Of a stretch of DNA of 64,000 nucleotides, positions 17,492 through 27,000 are shown piece after piece. Location: contig DAOQVR010000003.1 in assembly GCA_035341665.1 (NCBI GenBank), positions 248,001 to 312,000 on the forward strand, given 5' to 3'. Positions within the stretch are counted from its first letter, which is position 1, and each line of letters opens with the position of its first letter. This stretch comes from DAOQVR01 sp035341665 (lineage in GTDB: Bacteria > Chloroflexota > Anaerolineae > JAAYZQ01). Under the pieces are notes generated by a model that was given only the letters and a program-made list of their open reading frames with translations, had not been told where the DNA came from and did not search any database. Both the position numbers and the translations under genes were made by a program.

Positions 17492-17519
17492 TTGAGACGC
17501 CCCCTGCAGATGGTATAGT
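17492..17519 (+). promoter_or_regulatory. Promoter of rdgB
   Basis: TTGAGA (17492-17497), 16 bases, TATAGT (17514-17519), start near 17526 and about 42 bases before the GTG start. Together with the divergent DUF4446 promoter this accounts for the intergenic stretch 17281-17567. Confidence 0.5.
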
Positions 17520-17567
17520 GTCTTTCCCGATGCGTGGGCAGAACCTATTCGCTGAGCAGAGGAACAC

Positions 17568-18194
17568 GTGCCAACAGCGCTTCTTGTAGCCACAAATAAC
17601 CCTGGCAAGGTCCGCGAGTTCCGTGAGCTCCTGGCGGACCTGCCTTTTGCCATCACCTTCCCAGACGAATGCGGCCTGACCCTTGAGGTCGCCGAGACGG
17701 GGCAGACGTTCGAGGACAACGCACGGCTCAAAGCCAAAGCCTATGCCCGAGCCACAGGTCTTCTGACGCTGGCAGACGACTCGGGACTGGAGGTGGACGC
17801 CCTGGCGGGCGCGCCCGGCGTCTGGTCGGCGCGCTATGCAGGTGCGCGTGCGAGCGACTCCGACCGGGTCAGCAAGCTCCTGTCCGCCCTCGAAAGGGTC
17901 CCTGTCGGCAATAGATCGGCGAGATTCCGATGTGTCGTCGCAGTGGCGAGCCCAGAGGGCTCTGTGCAGACCGCAGAGGGGGTCTGCGAGGGCGAGATCG
18001 GCGTCGAGCCGAGGGGAAAGCATGGATTTGGCTACGACCCCGTGTTTGTGGTCCGGGGACAAGGTGGCATGACCATGGCGGAGCTACCGCCACGCCTTAA
18101 GAACCAGATCAGTCACAGGGCGCGCGCACTGTCCGCCGCCCGGGGAATCTTGGCCGAGATCTTGGCCACGGGCCGGGCAGCCAGCCTGCCCTGA
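17568..18194 (+). CDS. rdgB: XTP/dITP diphosphatase (HAM1/RdgB, house-cleaning)
   Basis: This enzyme hydrolyses dITP, XTP and similar damaged purine nucleotides to monophosphates. The 208-residue product shows all family motifs in order: VATNNPGKVREF (nucleotide binding, about 7-18), LTLADDSGLEVDAL (catalytic Asp region, about 66-79), PGVWSARYAG, GKHGFGYDPVF and KNQISHRARA. Length is typical (about 200). The start is GTG at 17568. It stands alone and converges on the alpha/beta hydrolase gene. Confidence 0.94.
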   Translation: MPTALLVATNNPGKVREFRELLADLPFAITFPDECGLTLEVAETGQTFEDNARLKAKAYARATGLLTLADDSGLEVDALAGAPGVWSARYAGARASDSDRVSKLLSALERVPVGNRSARFRCVVAVASPEGSVQTAEGVCEGEIGVEPRGKHGFGYDPVFVVRGQGGMTMAELPPRLKNQISHRARALSAARGILAEILATGRAASLP

Positions 18195-18235
18195 GTCGAT
18201 CCTCAGAGCAAGACTTGGCGCCTGAGCTACTGCGC

Positions 18236-18994
18236 CTACGGCGCAAGGGAGGCCAGTGCCCGGGCGACGGCAGCTGGCTTCTCGACCATGAGCATGTGAC
18301 CGGCCCCTTCCACGAGGTGAAGGCTCGCCCCCCGAATCCCATCGCGCAGAAAGGTCGAGTACTTGGTGGGCGTCATGCGGTCGAGCGTACCGCACATGAC
18401 AAGGGTCGGCGCGCCTATCTCGCCGAGGCGATCCATGACATCGAACCCGTCACATGCGGCAAAGTCGCCACTAAGGACATCTGGCCCCGCCGCCTCAAGC
18501 TGACGCAGGCCCAAGCGGACCACGGCCGGGTCGGCGTCCGGACCGTATACCCACTCCCCCATGAGCCCGATGGCTGCTGCAAAGTCCTGCCGGATCGCGT
18601 CCCGCAGTCCAGGAGCTACCCTCAGGCGGGCTCCGGTGGCGATCAGGGCCAGTCCCGCAACCCGGGCGGGGTCGTGCAGCGCCACGTGCAGCGCGATCGC
18701 GCCACCCATGGAGTGACCGGCCAAGATCGCCCGGTCGACACCCACCGCGTCAAGAAAGGCAACCAGCCATCCGGCATAGCCCTGGATGGAGTCACGGCCC
18801 GGTCCGGCCGACTGCCCATGGCCTGGGAGGTCAAGGGCGAAGGTAGGAACCCCGGGCAGATCGCGCACCTGGTACAGCCAGTGCTGGTGGCTCCCGCCCG
18901 CACCGTGAACGAAGACCACGGGCGCTGTGCCCACCCTAACAGGTGCCCGGTGGACGTAGTGTGCCCTGATTCCGGCGACTTGTAGCTCTGGCAT
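18236..18994 (-). CDS. Alpha/beta hydrolase
   Basis: The 252-residue cytoplasmic protein has the oxyanion-hole segment VVFVHGAGGSHQHW (about 26-39), the nucleophile elbow GHSMGG (about 93-98), an acid candidate in CGTLDRMTP and the catalytic His in EGAGHMLMVE near the C-terminus. This is a complete Ser-Asp-His triad of an esterase/lipase-type hydrolase; the substrate cannot be inferred. ATG at 18994 has GAGG upstream. It appears to be the last gene of an operon with the SCP2 protein, the R3H ATPase and the GNAT-like protein. Confidence 0.85.
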   Translation of the reverse strand: MPELQVAGIRAHYVHRAPVRVGTAPVVFVHGAGGSHQHWLYQVRDLPGVPTFALDLPGHGQSAGPGRDSIQGYAGWLVAFLDAVGVDRAILAGHSMGGAIALHVALHDPARVAGLALIATGARLRVAPGLRDAIRQDFAAAIGLMGEWVYGPDADPAVVRLGLRQLEAAGPDVLSGDFAACDGFDVMDRLGEIGAPTLVMCGTLDRMTPTKYSTFLRDGIRGASLHLVEGAGHMLMVEKPAAVARALASLAP

Positions 18995-19052
18995 GGGTCC
19001 TCACGGATGTGGGGCACCCTCACTGTGCCTGAGGGTATCCCGACCGAGCGTC

Positions 19053-19460
19053 TCAGCCTGGGAACTCGGTAGGTATCCTTGTGGCGCAGTTGACGAGCTC
19101 CACGGCTGCCTTGGTGTAGCGCATGATCTTGGGAAGCGTCCCGGACACCTTCAGCTTCTTCGTCACCATGCCCTGGATGGGGTCAAGCTTCCTCTCCACT
19201 ACCTTGCGCCACACATCCAGGGTTGCTCGGATGACAAACTCAGGCTTCTTCTCGCCTTCGCTGGCAACCACGCAGCCAGACCGCGCTTCGCCATGCCAGA
19301 GGTCATAGTACATGATGATTGCCTCGGGCACCGCAGCGCCGGCCTCGCAGATGAAATAGAAATCGCCTTCCCAGGTCGCCGCTGCTTTGCGATAGGCCTC
19401 GCTCCTGTTGATCTCCGCCACAAAGGCCTGAACCCACTCCTCCGACCCGAACTTGATCAT
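19053..19460 (-). CDS. SCP2 sterol-transfer domain protein
   Basis: The 135-residue protein resembles a single SCP2 domain: an N-terminal helix (EEWVQAFVAEINRSEAYRKAA), a central sheet with GDFYFICEAGAAVPEAIIMYYDLWHGEA, then VIRATLDVWRKVVERKLDPIQGMVTKKLKVSG, the usual KGKMKVEG-like segment. SCP2 domains bind lipids or acyl groups in a hydrophobic tunnel; a bacterial role here is unknown. It is placed between the R3H ATPase and the hydrolase on the same strand with gaps of 36 and 58 bases. Confidence 0.75.
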   Translation of the reverse strand: MIKFGSEEWVQAFVAEINRSEAYRKAAATWEGDFYFICEAGAAVPEAIIMYYDLWHGEARSGCVVASEGEKKPEFVIRATLDVWRKVVERKLDPIQGMVTKKLKVSGTLPKIMRYTKAAVELVNCATRIPTEFPG

Positions 19461-19496
19461 TCTGTCCTCCTCTTCGACAAAAGGCTCCTCTCGATG

Positions 19497-21059
19497 CTAC
19501 TGCCCCCGCTGCGTCCCGAATATCCGGACGTGGCGTTGGGGGTCTCGGCCATAGCTGTGTGACACCAGGTTTGCCTCGCGCGCCATGTCATGCTGCATTC
19601 GGCGCACAAAAGAGTTCTGGGTATCCAGGTCGACCCACTTCTGACCCGCAAGCACCTTTCGAATCGCCTCCTCGGTCTCGCGCATCGCTATAGTCATGGG
19701 ATCCAGGTGAGCCACATCTAGCCCGAATATGTCGGCCAGGCAGGTCTCCATCTGGCTGACCGTATTCGATCGCAGAACATGCACAGGCACACCGCGCCGC
19801 TCTGCGTCACTGATAGGTTGGGGCCGCCGCCGGTAATAGTTCTTGAGCGTGATGACGACATCTGCCAGCTGGATCTCGTCCACTATCTCGACGGGGAGGT
19901 GCAGGTTCTGGGAAGCCTGCACAAGCCGGTTCCGGCTGACGCCATACGCATAGACCCGGAGCAGGTTTAGGGATGAGGACTCGATAACGGGCCCGGTCCG
20001 GAGTGGGGCCTCCTCGAGGCGAGACTCCTTTGAGGGGGAAGCCTGCTCAATCCTGACCTGCCCCGAGTCATCCCGGTAGCGGACCTCGGGTGGCCGACTG
20101 CGACCACGCAGAAAGGAGTCCACTGAGGCTGCCACGTCGTGGTGGACGGCCAAATGCTGCCAGTCGACGATCTCCATCACCACCTCGAAGGTGGGGGGAG
20201 CCTTGCGTTCAAGTACCGTCTTTTGTGTCCCGCGCCGGCGCGCCTCTTCATCGCCGAGTGTGACTGCCTGGATACCGCCCACCAGGTCGCTCAGCGTCGG
20301 GTTCTGAATCAGGTTCTCCAGGCTGTTGCCGTGAGCCGTGCCGACCAGCTGCACGCCGCGCTCGGCGATCGTTCGGGCCGCCGCAGCCTCCAGTTCGCGG
20401 CCGATCTCGTCGATGATGATCACTTGGGGCATGTGGTTTTCCACTGCCTCGATCATCACCTCGTGCTGGTAAGCCGGCGCGACTACCTGCATGCGGCGTG
20501 CACGCCCAATGGCGGGGTGAGGGATGTCGCCATCGCCCCCAATCTCGTTCGACGTGTCCACCACGATAACGCGCTTCTGCTCGGCCAGAACCCGGGCCGC
20601 CTCTCGCAGCAGCGTTGTCTTTCCGACGCCAGGCTTTCCCAGGAGGAGTATGCTCCTGCCCGACTCCAGAAGGTCGCTCACGATATCGATCGTGCCATAG
20701 ACGGCACGGCCAACCCTCAGGGTGAGACCGACGATCCCACCCTGCCGGTTTCGGATGCAGGAGATGCGGTGCAGCGTGCGCTCTATCCCCGCACGGTTGT
20801 CAGTCGTGAACTCGCTCACCCGCGCAGCAACGTAGTCGATCTCTTCCTTCGTGACTTCCTGCTCCGACAGGACCACCTCCCGCTGGAGGAAGCGGGCCTG
20901 GGGCAAGCGGCCCAAGTCGAGCACAACTTCCAGCAACTCGTCGCCGTGATTCTCCCGCCGGATCGCTTCGCGGATAGTGGGCGGCAGCACGGCCAGCAGG
21001 GCCTCAAGGTCATCCGTGATGCCTTGCTGTATGTGGTTGGCAACTGCGTCTCTAGGCAA
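19497..21059 (-). CDS. SpoIIIAA-like AAA ATPase with C-terminal R3H domain
   Basis: The 520-residue protein begins with a helical region, then an ATPase core with Walker A GKPGVGKTTL at 141-150, VIVVDTSNEIGGDGD and Walker B QVIIIDEIG, followed by TIAERGVQLVGTAHG; this block resembles SpoIIIAA and other secretion-type ATPases. The C-terminus holds an R3H nucleic-acid-binding domain (SFVRRMQHDMAREANL to GRDPQRHVRIF). Homologues occur across Chloroflexota, Cyanobacteria and plant plastids, with an unclear role in RNA or DNA handling. The start is TTG at 21059 with GAGGG about 6 bases upstream. It follows the GNAT-like gene after 15 bases. Confidence 0.85.
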   Translation of the reverse strand: MPRDAVANHIQQGITDDLEALLAVLPPTIREAIRRENHGDELLEVVLDLGRLPQARFLQREVVLSEQEVTKEEIDYVAARVSEFTTDNRAGIERTLHRISCIRNRQGGIVGLTLRVGRAVYGTIDIVSDLLESGRSILLLGKPGVGKTTLLREAARVLAEQKRVIVVDTSNEIGGDGDIPHPAIGRARRMQVVAPAYQHEVMIEAVENHMPQVIIIDEIGRELEAAAARTIAERGVQLVGTAHGNSLENLIQNPTLSDLVGGIQAVTLGDEEARRRGTQKTVLERKAPPTFEVVMEIVDWQHLAVHHDVAASVDSFLRGRSRPPEVRYRDDSGQVRIEQASPSKESRLEEAPLRTGPVIESSSLNLLRVYAYGVSRNRLVQASQNLHLPVEIVDEIQLADVVITLKNYYRRRPQPISDAERRGVPVHVLRSNTVSQMETCLADIFGLDVAHLDPMTIAMRETEEAIRKVLAGQKWVDLDTQNSFVRRMQHDMAREANLVSHSYGRDPQRHVRIFGTQRGQ

Positions 21060-21074
21060 TGGTTCCCTCTTAAC

Positions 21075-22121
21075 TCACGACCGGCGCTCAGCCGTATGGC
21101 GTGAGCAGAGCCCGCCAGGCGGGCATTCTTGCTCTCCGGTCATACGAAGTGTAGGCGGAACAGGCCTTGCACCGCCGGGCAGGGCCGGCGCAAGCTCCTG
21201 CGTGGCTGACTTGACCCAGGCGGCGGTGTGCTTCACCAAAAGCACGCGCTCCCCCCCGGGCTCAAAACCAAGCTCTTCCAGCGCCGGGCCCATGCCGGCC
21301 TCGTAGCTCCGCACGCTGGTGACCACAGGCTTGGCAGGCGGAGCCGCCAAGAGCGCAAGCCCCCAACTGACGAGGCTCTTGGCCAGGTGCCGCATCTCCG
21401 GGTGGATGATTGCGCGCAGCCAGTGGCCGCTGCCACCGGAAGCGATGGTCAGCATGGCGACCATCTCGTCGCTCTGTTTGCCCGGAACCACGTACCGCTT
21501 GCAGTTGCCGCCCTTGTCTGGTGCCAGCCAAATCCCCCCCTCTGCCTGCCGCACACGTTGGGGGATCACAGCTGCACTCAGACGTTGGAGAGCTGGCAGG
21601 TCTTCGAGCCGTTGTGCCCTAATCCGCCCCTCCAGCTCAGCCGTCAGCAGCGGGGCAGCGCGCGCCAGCCGGAATATCTGCTCGCCGGCATACGGGGCAA
21701 AACCTGCCTGGCAGAACGGCTCGGCTTCAGGACCGCCCTCAGGCAAGCTGGCAAACAAGCGCTGGATACCCCGCTCTGCCATCTCGACCGACGTGCCCTC
21801 CAAGAGTGCAGCCCAGGCCCTGGCTGCACGATGGTTCTCACCGAGTGCGGGTGCCATGTAGGCAATATCCGCTGCGGCCTGCAGGGTCCGGTACTGCACC
21901 TGGACAAACGCCTCACCGTCATGCGGATCGTAGAGGACAAAGGCCGGCTGGCCCATGGCGTGCTGGCTCATCAGCGCAAGCCATGCCTGCGCAAGCGGCT
22001 GCCTAGGCTGAGTCAGGGACTTGATCGGATCCAAGGCAAGTCCCCTGTGCTGCAGGCGGTATAGGCGATGGCTATCGCCAAGGCTAAATGGGCCAAACAC
22101 GGTGGTACTCAGACTCCCCAA
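21075..22121 (-). CDS. GNAT-like acetyltransferase fold protein, function unknown
   Basis: I do not recognise a named family. The 348-residue product has two halves that each look like a GNAT domain: the first with PAFVLYDPHDGEAFVQVQYR and a weak acetyl-CoA region, the second ending in RAIIHPEMRHLAKSLVSWGLALLA and then SVRSYEAGMGPALEELGFEPGGERVLLVKH, which reads like the last strands of a GNAT with its 'leelGF' signature. The catalytic function may be lost in one half. Start is uncertain: TTG at 22121 coincides with the predicted transcription start, and GTG at 22100 is the next choice. It heads the operon that continues with the R3H ATPase. Confidence 0.55.
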   Translation of the reverse strand: MGSLSTTVFGPFSLGDSHRLYRLQHRGLALDPIKSLTQPRQPLAQAWLALMSQHAMGQPAFVLYDPHDGEAFVQVQYRTLQAAADIAYMAPALGENHRAARAWAALLEGTSVEMAERGIQRLFASLPEGGPEAEPFCQAGFAPYAGEQIFRLARAAPLLTAELEGRIRAQRLEDLPALQRLSAAVIPQRVRQAEGGIWLAPDKGGNCKRYVVPGKQSDEMVAMLTIASGGSGHWLRAIIHPEMRHLAKSLVSWGLALLAAPPAKPVVTSVRSYEAGMGPALEELGFEPGGERVLLVKHTAAWVKSATQELAPALPGGARPVPPTLRMTGEQECPPGGLCSRHTAERRS

Positions 22122-22126
22122 GTGCC

Positions 22127-22155
22127 ATTATACGGGTTCTGCGCCCCTTCCGCAA
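22127..22155 (-). promoter_or_regulatory. Promoter of the GNAT-like/R3H ATPase operon
   Basis: Minus strand: TTGCGG (22155-22150), 17 bases, TATAAT (22132-22127), predicting a start at about 22120, at or inside the first codon. Confidence 0.6.
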
Positions 22156-22191
22156 GTGGCGGTCGGCGCACATTGTGGCCAAGGGAAGAAC

Positions 22192-22217
22192 CGGCCCACG
22201 TCTTGACACGTGGGCCG
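22192..22217 (-). terminator. Perfect hairpin after the DUF4349 gene
   Basis: CGGCCCACGT (22192-22201) and ACGTGGGCCG (22208-22217) form a 10-bp stem with a 6-base loop, 59 bases past the DUF4349 stop and just before the next promoter; GGTTCTTCCC follows on the minus strand. Likely the end of the long upstream operon. Confidence 0.55.
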
Positions 22218-22275
22218 CCGGTGCGCTCAGTGCCTGGCACGGCACGTGCCTGATGTTCGGTTCGACAGGAGTTAG

Positions 22276-23166
22276 CTACGCCCGGCGAAGTCTACGGCGG
22301 AGCCGCCGCACAAGCCACCATACCAAGGCAACCGGCAGCGCCACAAGCGCCAACACCGGCACGACATAGGCGACCACCCAGATGAGCGCATTGCCCAACC
22401 CTTGCAGAGTGGAGACGAGTGCCCTCGCCGCATCCTTGAGGATAGTCAGTGGCTTCCAACCCTCCTCGACTACGGGGGGCTCCGCCGCCTCAGGCCAGAG
22501 CTCGGCGACGATGGTGGCCATGGCGGATAGCTTCTCCAGGTAAGCCATCCGGCCTTTGACCTGCTCGATCTCGGTCTGTGCCGCGGATAGCTGCTCGTAG
22601 ACGGCCAGCACGGCTTCGGTGTCTTCGGCCTCGTTGAGGAACTTGAGCAGCTGTGCCTCCTTGGCCTCAAGGGCACGCAACCGGGACTCCAGGTCAACAT
22701 AGTCGTCCGTCACATCGTCGCTTGCCGCAGACTCGTGGTTGACTTTGATGCCCAGCGCACGTAGCTTGCTCATTGCTTCCTCGAACTTGGCGGCTGGCAC
22801 GCGGATGGTTAGCCTGGCATTCAGCTGGTCGTCTGACAGCCACGACTCGGAGCTCACGGTGTAGCCTCCCAGCTGCCGCGCCATAGCTTGGACCTGGTCC
22901 ATCGCCTCCTGGGCGTCCTTCACAGTCAGCGAGATATCGGCAGTCCAGACAATCATCCGATCCGCCGCCGGCGTGTCACCGTTGGGCGTCCCAGCCTCTG
23001 TGCCGGCGGTCCCATCTGACTTGCCATAGTCCGCTTCCATGGCCGGTGCGTTCTGTGCCACTGTGTGCTCCCTGGGTGCGAGGGCCGTCGCACCGCATCC
23101 TGCGATCAAGGCCACAACAACGAGTACCAGCACGACGAGGCGTATTGCGTTGCTCTTCCGGTTCAT
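22276..23166 (-). CDS. DUF4349 lipoprotein
   Basis: The 296-residue product starts with a lipoprotein signal (LVVLVLVVVALIAGC, lipid Cys at about 24). The DUF4349 core follows: IVWTADISLTVKDAQEAMDQV, GGYTVSSESWLSDDQLNARLTIRVPAAKFEEAM, then a coiled coil (DYVDLESRLRALEAKEAQLL through the TEIEQVKGRMAYLEKLS helix), and a C-terminal membrane helix (LIWVVAYVVPVLALVALPVALVWW) ending in a very basic RRLRRRLRRA tail. It should be anchored at both ends to the membrane. The function of the family is unknown. It lies 72 bases behind ubiE/menG and may belong to the same long operon. Confidence 0.83.
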   Translation of the reverse strand: MNRKSNAIRLVVLVLVVVALIAGCGATALAPREHTVAQNAPAMEADYGKSDGTAGTEAGTPNGDTPAADRMIVWTADISLTVKDAQEAMDQVQAMARQLGGYTVSSESWLSDDQLNARLTIRVPAAKFEEAMSKLRALGIKVNHESAASDDVTDDYVDLESRLRALEAKEAQLLKFLNEAEDTEAVLAVYEQLSAAQTEIEQVKGRMAYLEKLSAMATIVAELWPEAAEPPVVEEGWKPLTILKDAARALVSTLQGLGNALIWVVAYVVPVLALVALPVALVWWLVRRLRRRLRRA

Positions 23167-23238
23167 CTCTCCCTCCCTCTCTTCGGTAGTGTGAGCTACA
23201 CTCCAGACGCCCGAAGGGCGGTCGTTGTTCCCGATCGT

Positions 23239-24060
23239 CTACTCCCTGACGCCGCTGTGAAGCGCCACCGTGCCGAGCATCAGCCTCCGATAGTGCACGT
23301 CGCGCCATCCGGTGGACTGCATGACTTCCACGATCTGGTCTGGGGTGAGGAACACCGACAGCGAGTGCGGCAAGTAGGTGTAGGCAGCGGTCTCACCCGT
23401 GAGGATCCTGCCCAGGAGCGGCACCAATCGGAAGAAGTAGAAGGCGAAGAGCCTTCGAAAGACGGGCATGCGGGGCTTGGCAAGCTCCAGACAGGCCACC
23501 CGGCCGCCTGCCCGCGTGACTCGCGCCATCTCGCGGAAGGCAGATGGAATGTCCAGCACGTTGCGCATGGCAAAACCCGTCACGACGGCATCAAACTCAG
23601 CATCGGCAAAGGGGAGACGGAGCGCGTCCCCTTCCACAAACTCCAGGCAACCGCGTGACCCTCCTGGCCCAACCGCGCGACCGAGAAGCGCTGTCGCCTT
23701 GGCTCCGGCGACATCCAGCATCTCCGGAACCAGGTCGAGGCCGACCACGTCCAAGGCAGGATTCTGCCGCAGCAGCTCGATGGCAAGGTCCCCGGTGCCT
23801 GTAGCGACATCCAGCACCCTGTTGATCGTGCGCGGCCCCTCGGAAGGTGCGCCGTCGCGACTTGGCGCGAGTAGGTTTCGCACCGCAAGGCGCCGCCACC
23901 GCAGGTCAAAACCAAGGGTCATGAGCCGGTTCATTAGGTCATAGCGTGGAGCAATCCTGGAAAAGAGCGACCGTACGTAGGCAACCTTGTTGTCGCGTGT
24001 GGGCAGGGGACCGGCTGGCCGGGCGGCTTCCGCCGCGTGCGCACGTCTGTTCTGGCTCAA
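23239..24060 (-). CDS. menG: Demethylmenaquinone methyltransferase (MenG/UbiE)
   Basis: This enzyme methylates demethylmenaquinone to menaquinone, the last step of quinone synthesis. The 273-residue product has the family N-terminal KVAYVRSLFSRIAPRYDLMNRLMTLGFDLRWRR, motif I VLDVATGTGDLAIELL, then VVGLDLVPEML, FVEGDALRLPFADAEFDAV, and GFAMRNVLDIPSAFREMARV, all diagnostic of UbiE/MenG. Start is TTG at 24060, overlapping the stop of the GT39 gene as TTGA, so translation is probably coupled. No other menaquinone genes are in the window. Confidence 0.93.
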   Translation of the reverse strand: MSQNRRAHAAEAARPAGPLPTRDNKVAYVRSLFSRIAPRYDLMNRLMTLGFDLRWRRLAVRNLLAPSRDGAPSEGPRTINRVLDVATGTGDLAIELLRQNPALDVVGLDLVPEMLDVAGAKATALLGRAVGPGGSRGCLEFVEGDALRLPFADAEFDAVVTGFAMRNVLDIPSAFREMARVTRAGGRVACLELAKPRMPVFRRLFAFYFFRLVPLLGRILTGETAAYTYLPHSLSVFLTPDQIVEVMQSTGWRDVHYRRLMLGTVALHSGVRE

Positions 24061-27000
24061 TGCGGATGGGCCTCCACCAAAGGGAAATAGACCTTGTCCG
24101 AGCCTTCAGGTGCGATAGGTATCAGTGTGGGCACAGCTGTGGCAGCGAGCCTGACGGATACCTCTCCAAGCAAGATGCGGTCGCCGGGCAGACGCTGGCC
24201 ATCGGCCCCCACGACGGGGAGTCGAGTCAGTGTCTCGAGAAGGTACATCCCAGCCTCGATTGGGTATGCGCCAGGCAGCGTGGCGGGCGAAACTGCGAAG
24301 CTGTACGTATCGGTGATCACTTCACCCGGCTCCCAGCGACTCGTCGGGTAGGCGCCGGCGCGCGGCTGGCTGTCCTTCTGCCCGAGAACCTCGTTGCCCG
24401 GCCCAAGAAGGTGGACAAAGACGGTATACTCCGCGTCCATTCTCGCCAAGGCTTGCCAATAGAGGGTTACCGTGAGGGGCTGCCCCACTTCCACGGCCGT
24501 AGGAGCAACGTCGTATCCCAGGAGACGCACCTGCCCTCCCAAGGAAACGCGCAGCGGGTTCGCGATCGCCAGGCCCTGGGGTTCTGGAACCGGCGTGCCA
24601 CCGCCTGCGGTCGTGCCGCCTCCGCCCGCCGCGATGCGAAGGCCATCGAGGTGCACCCAGCTGCTTCCCCGCCTGAGGCGGCGTTCAAGGGCGCCCCACA
24701 GGCCCGAGCGCCGAGCTGGCGCCTGTGGCGCAAGCTCGAGGGAGGCCTTGCCTGCCGGCGCATCCTCGGGGATACGCAGCCAGAACTGCCCCACGAAGCA
24801 GTCATTGGCCTGCCAGAGCGTGGTGGGGAGAGCATCGCCCACGGGGCGGATGGCGCGCTCCGCTATGATCTGCCCGTCTTCTCCCTTCAGAACCAGCCGG
24901 AACGCGAGGTCCGGCAGGGGAGCGCGCTCCGCCCTCCAGTAGAGCCGAAGATCGATCCGCTCGCCCGGCCTCAGCTGCGTAGCCTCTGATGCGCTTCCCA
25001 GGAGCTCAAGGCCATCGAAACTCACCCTGCTCCGGCGCTCCATGGACAGGCTCTTCGGCGATGGAGGGACTGCGGCGCGCGCGACCTCCACAGTGCCCAG
25101 GCTGATCCGATCCCCACGATTGACCTCCACCGGTGCGGCCAGGGGCGAGATGACCGGACCGGCCGGCCCGGCACACCCCTCTTCGCCCGGGTGCTCGACG
25201 AGAACCAGCTCCAGCTCATAGCTCCCCGGCGGAGTGCCGGCCTGAACGGCGATCTCATGCTCGGCCCGCACGATCTTCCCGGGCGACCACTGCCACATCG
25301 GGAAGAGCCCGCCGAAGGGACACTGGTCACCCTGCCCGTAGAGATGTCCCTCGCCGTCGACCAGCCGCAGCGATACCTTGGCCTCCGTGGGAATCGGCTC
25401 ATCGACGGCCCAATACAGCTGGACATGCAGGCTCTCGCCCGCCAGTGCGGCCGATACGGGACGATAGCCGGCAAGCCGCAGCGACGGCAGGTAGCGCACA
25501 TCGGGGAGGCGAGCAGCTTCAGGAACCTGCTGCTCTAGAGGCGCCTCTGCCAAGTAAGCAGCCACGAGAACCTGTGACGAGATACTCTCAAACGGGTGAT
25601 AGTCAACCCGGTACGCGTGCTCGCTCAGCCATCTCTCTGCGAGGCGTGTGGGGTCTCCCCAGTAGGGTGTCTCGGAGTATGCCAGCCACACACGGTCATG
25701 CTCCCGAAGGAGCGCTTGCAGGCTTTCCAGGGTCTGGTCCTTGGACTGCCCCAAGAGCGGGAGCCCTATCCACGGAACCTGACTGGACGCGTAATAGCCG
25801 TATAGGTCGGCCACCTGTGGTGGATCGACGACAACGACATCTCCGGGGCGTACCCTGCTGCGTAGGTAGGCGCCCCACTCGCGATGCTTGTCCTTGTCGT
25901 ACTCAGGTCCGAAGTAGTTGGCGGTTGAGTAGGTCACCCCGGCGAGCACGAGCAGCCATCCAGCCAGAGACACCAGCGCGAGACGCGCACGCAGCCAGGT
26001 GAGGCCGGCAGCCAGTAGGAGGTAGAAAGCCGGCGTCACCATCATGAGGTGGCGGCTGGCCATGTAGGTGGGCTGGACGTGGGAGAAGCCGTAGATGATC
26101 CCCACTGGCACGACAAGGTACCCCGCCAGCAGTCCGCCCGGCAGCCTCCATCCCCACCGGCCGCCCTTGAGGCACAGGCGCGCAAGCCCCAGGATCGCCA
26201 ATGCCAGGAAGAACAGGTCGGCCAACCACACGTACCAATTGCCCACATCCACCGACACGCCAAGGCTGAAGGAATTGAGCAGATCGCGCAGCAACAGCGG
26301 CAGCGGCACAAACTGGACCCCGGTCCTGTCTTGGACCGATTCGATCCCTCCGGGTATGCGCAGGAGCGCGTAGCCCGCAGCCCCGCCAATCACCAGCGCC
26401 ATAAGCAGAACGGGCAGGACAAGGGATCGGTGCCACCTGCGAGTGCTGACAAGCCGGATGCCCAGGAATACCATCTCGAAGAGCACCAAAAGGATGCCGA
26501 GGTAGTGGGTGAACACTAGGCAGGCAGCGCCCAGCACGTACGCAGCCGTCCAGGCAGCGCTGCCAGGCCGCCCAGGTCGGTCCGGTGAGACGAAGAACGC
26601 GCGCAGAAAGCAGTAGAAGGAGCAGAGGGCTAGGCATGTCACCAGGGCGTATGGGCGCGCCTCCTGGCTATACCAGAGATACATAGGAGACAGCGCACCC
26701 AAGGCCGCGGCAGCCAGGCCGGTCACCCTGTCGACCAGCCTGTGGCCCGTGACATAGAGCAGCACCACCGTCAGAAGCATGCAGGCCACGGACAGATACC
26801 GCAGGGCGAACTCGCTGGTTCCAAAGAGCCGAAGGGCTCCGGCGAGCAGCACGAAGTAGAGGGGCGGATGGTCGTCTACTGTGACCTGGGTAGAGACGTT
26901 GTCGGTGAGGGTGATCGTGCCGGCCAGGATCGAGCCGGCATCGCGCTGTGCGCGGTGAAGGCTCAGGCTCTCATCCCACCACAGGCTCTTCTCGCCGAGG

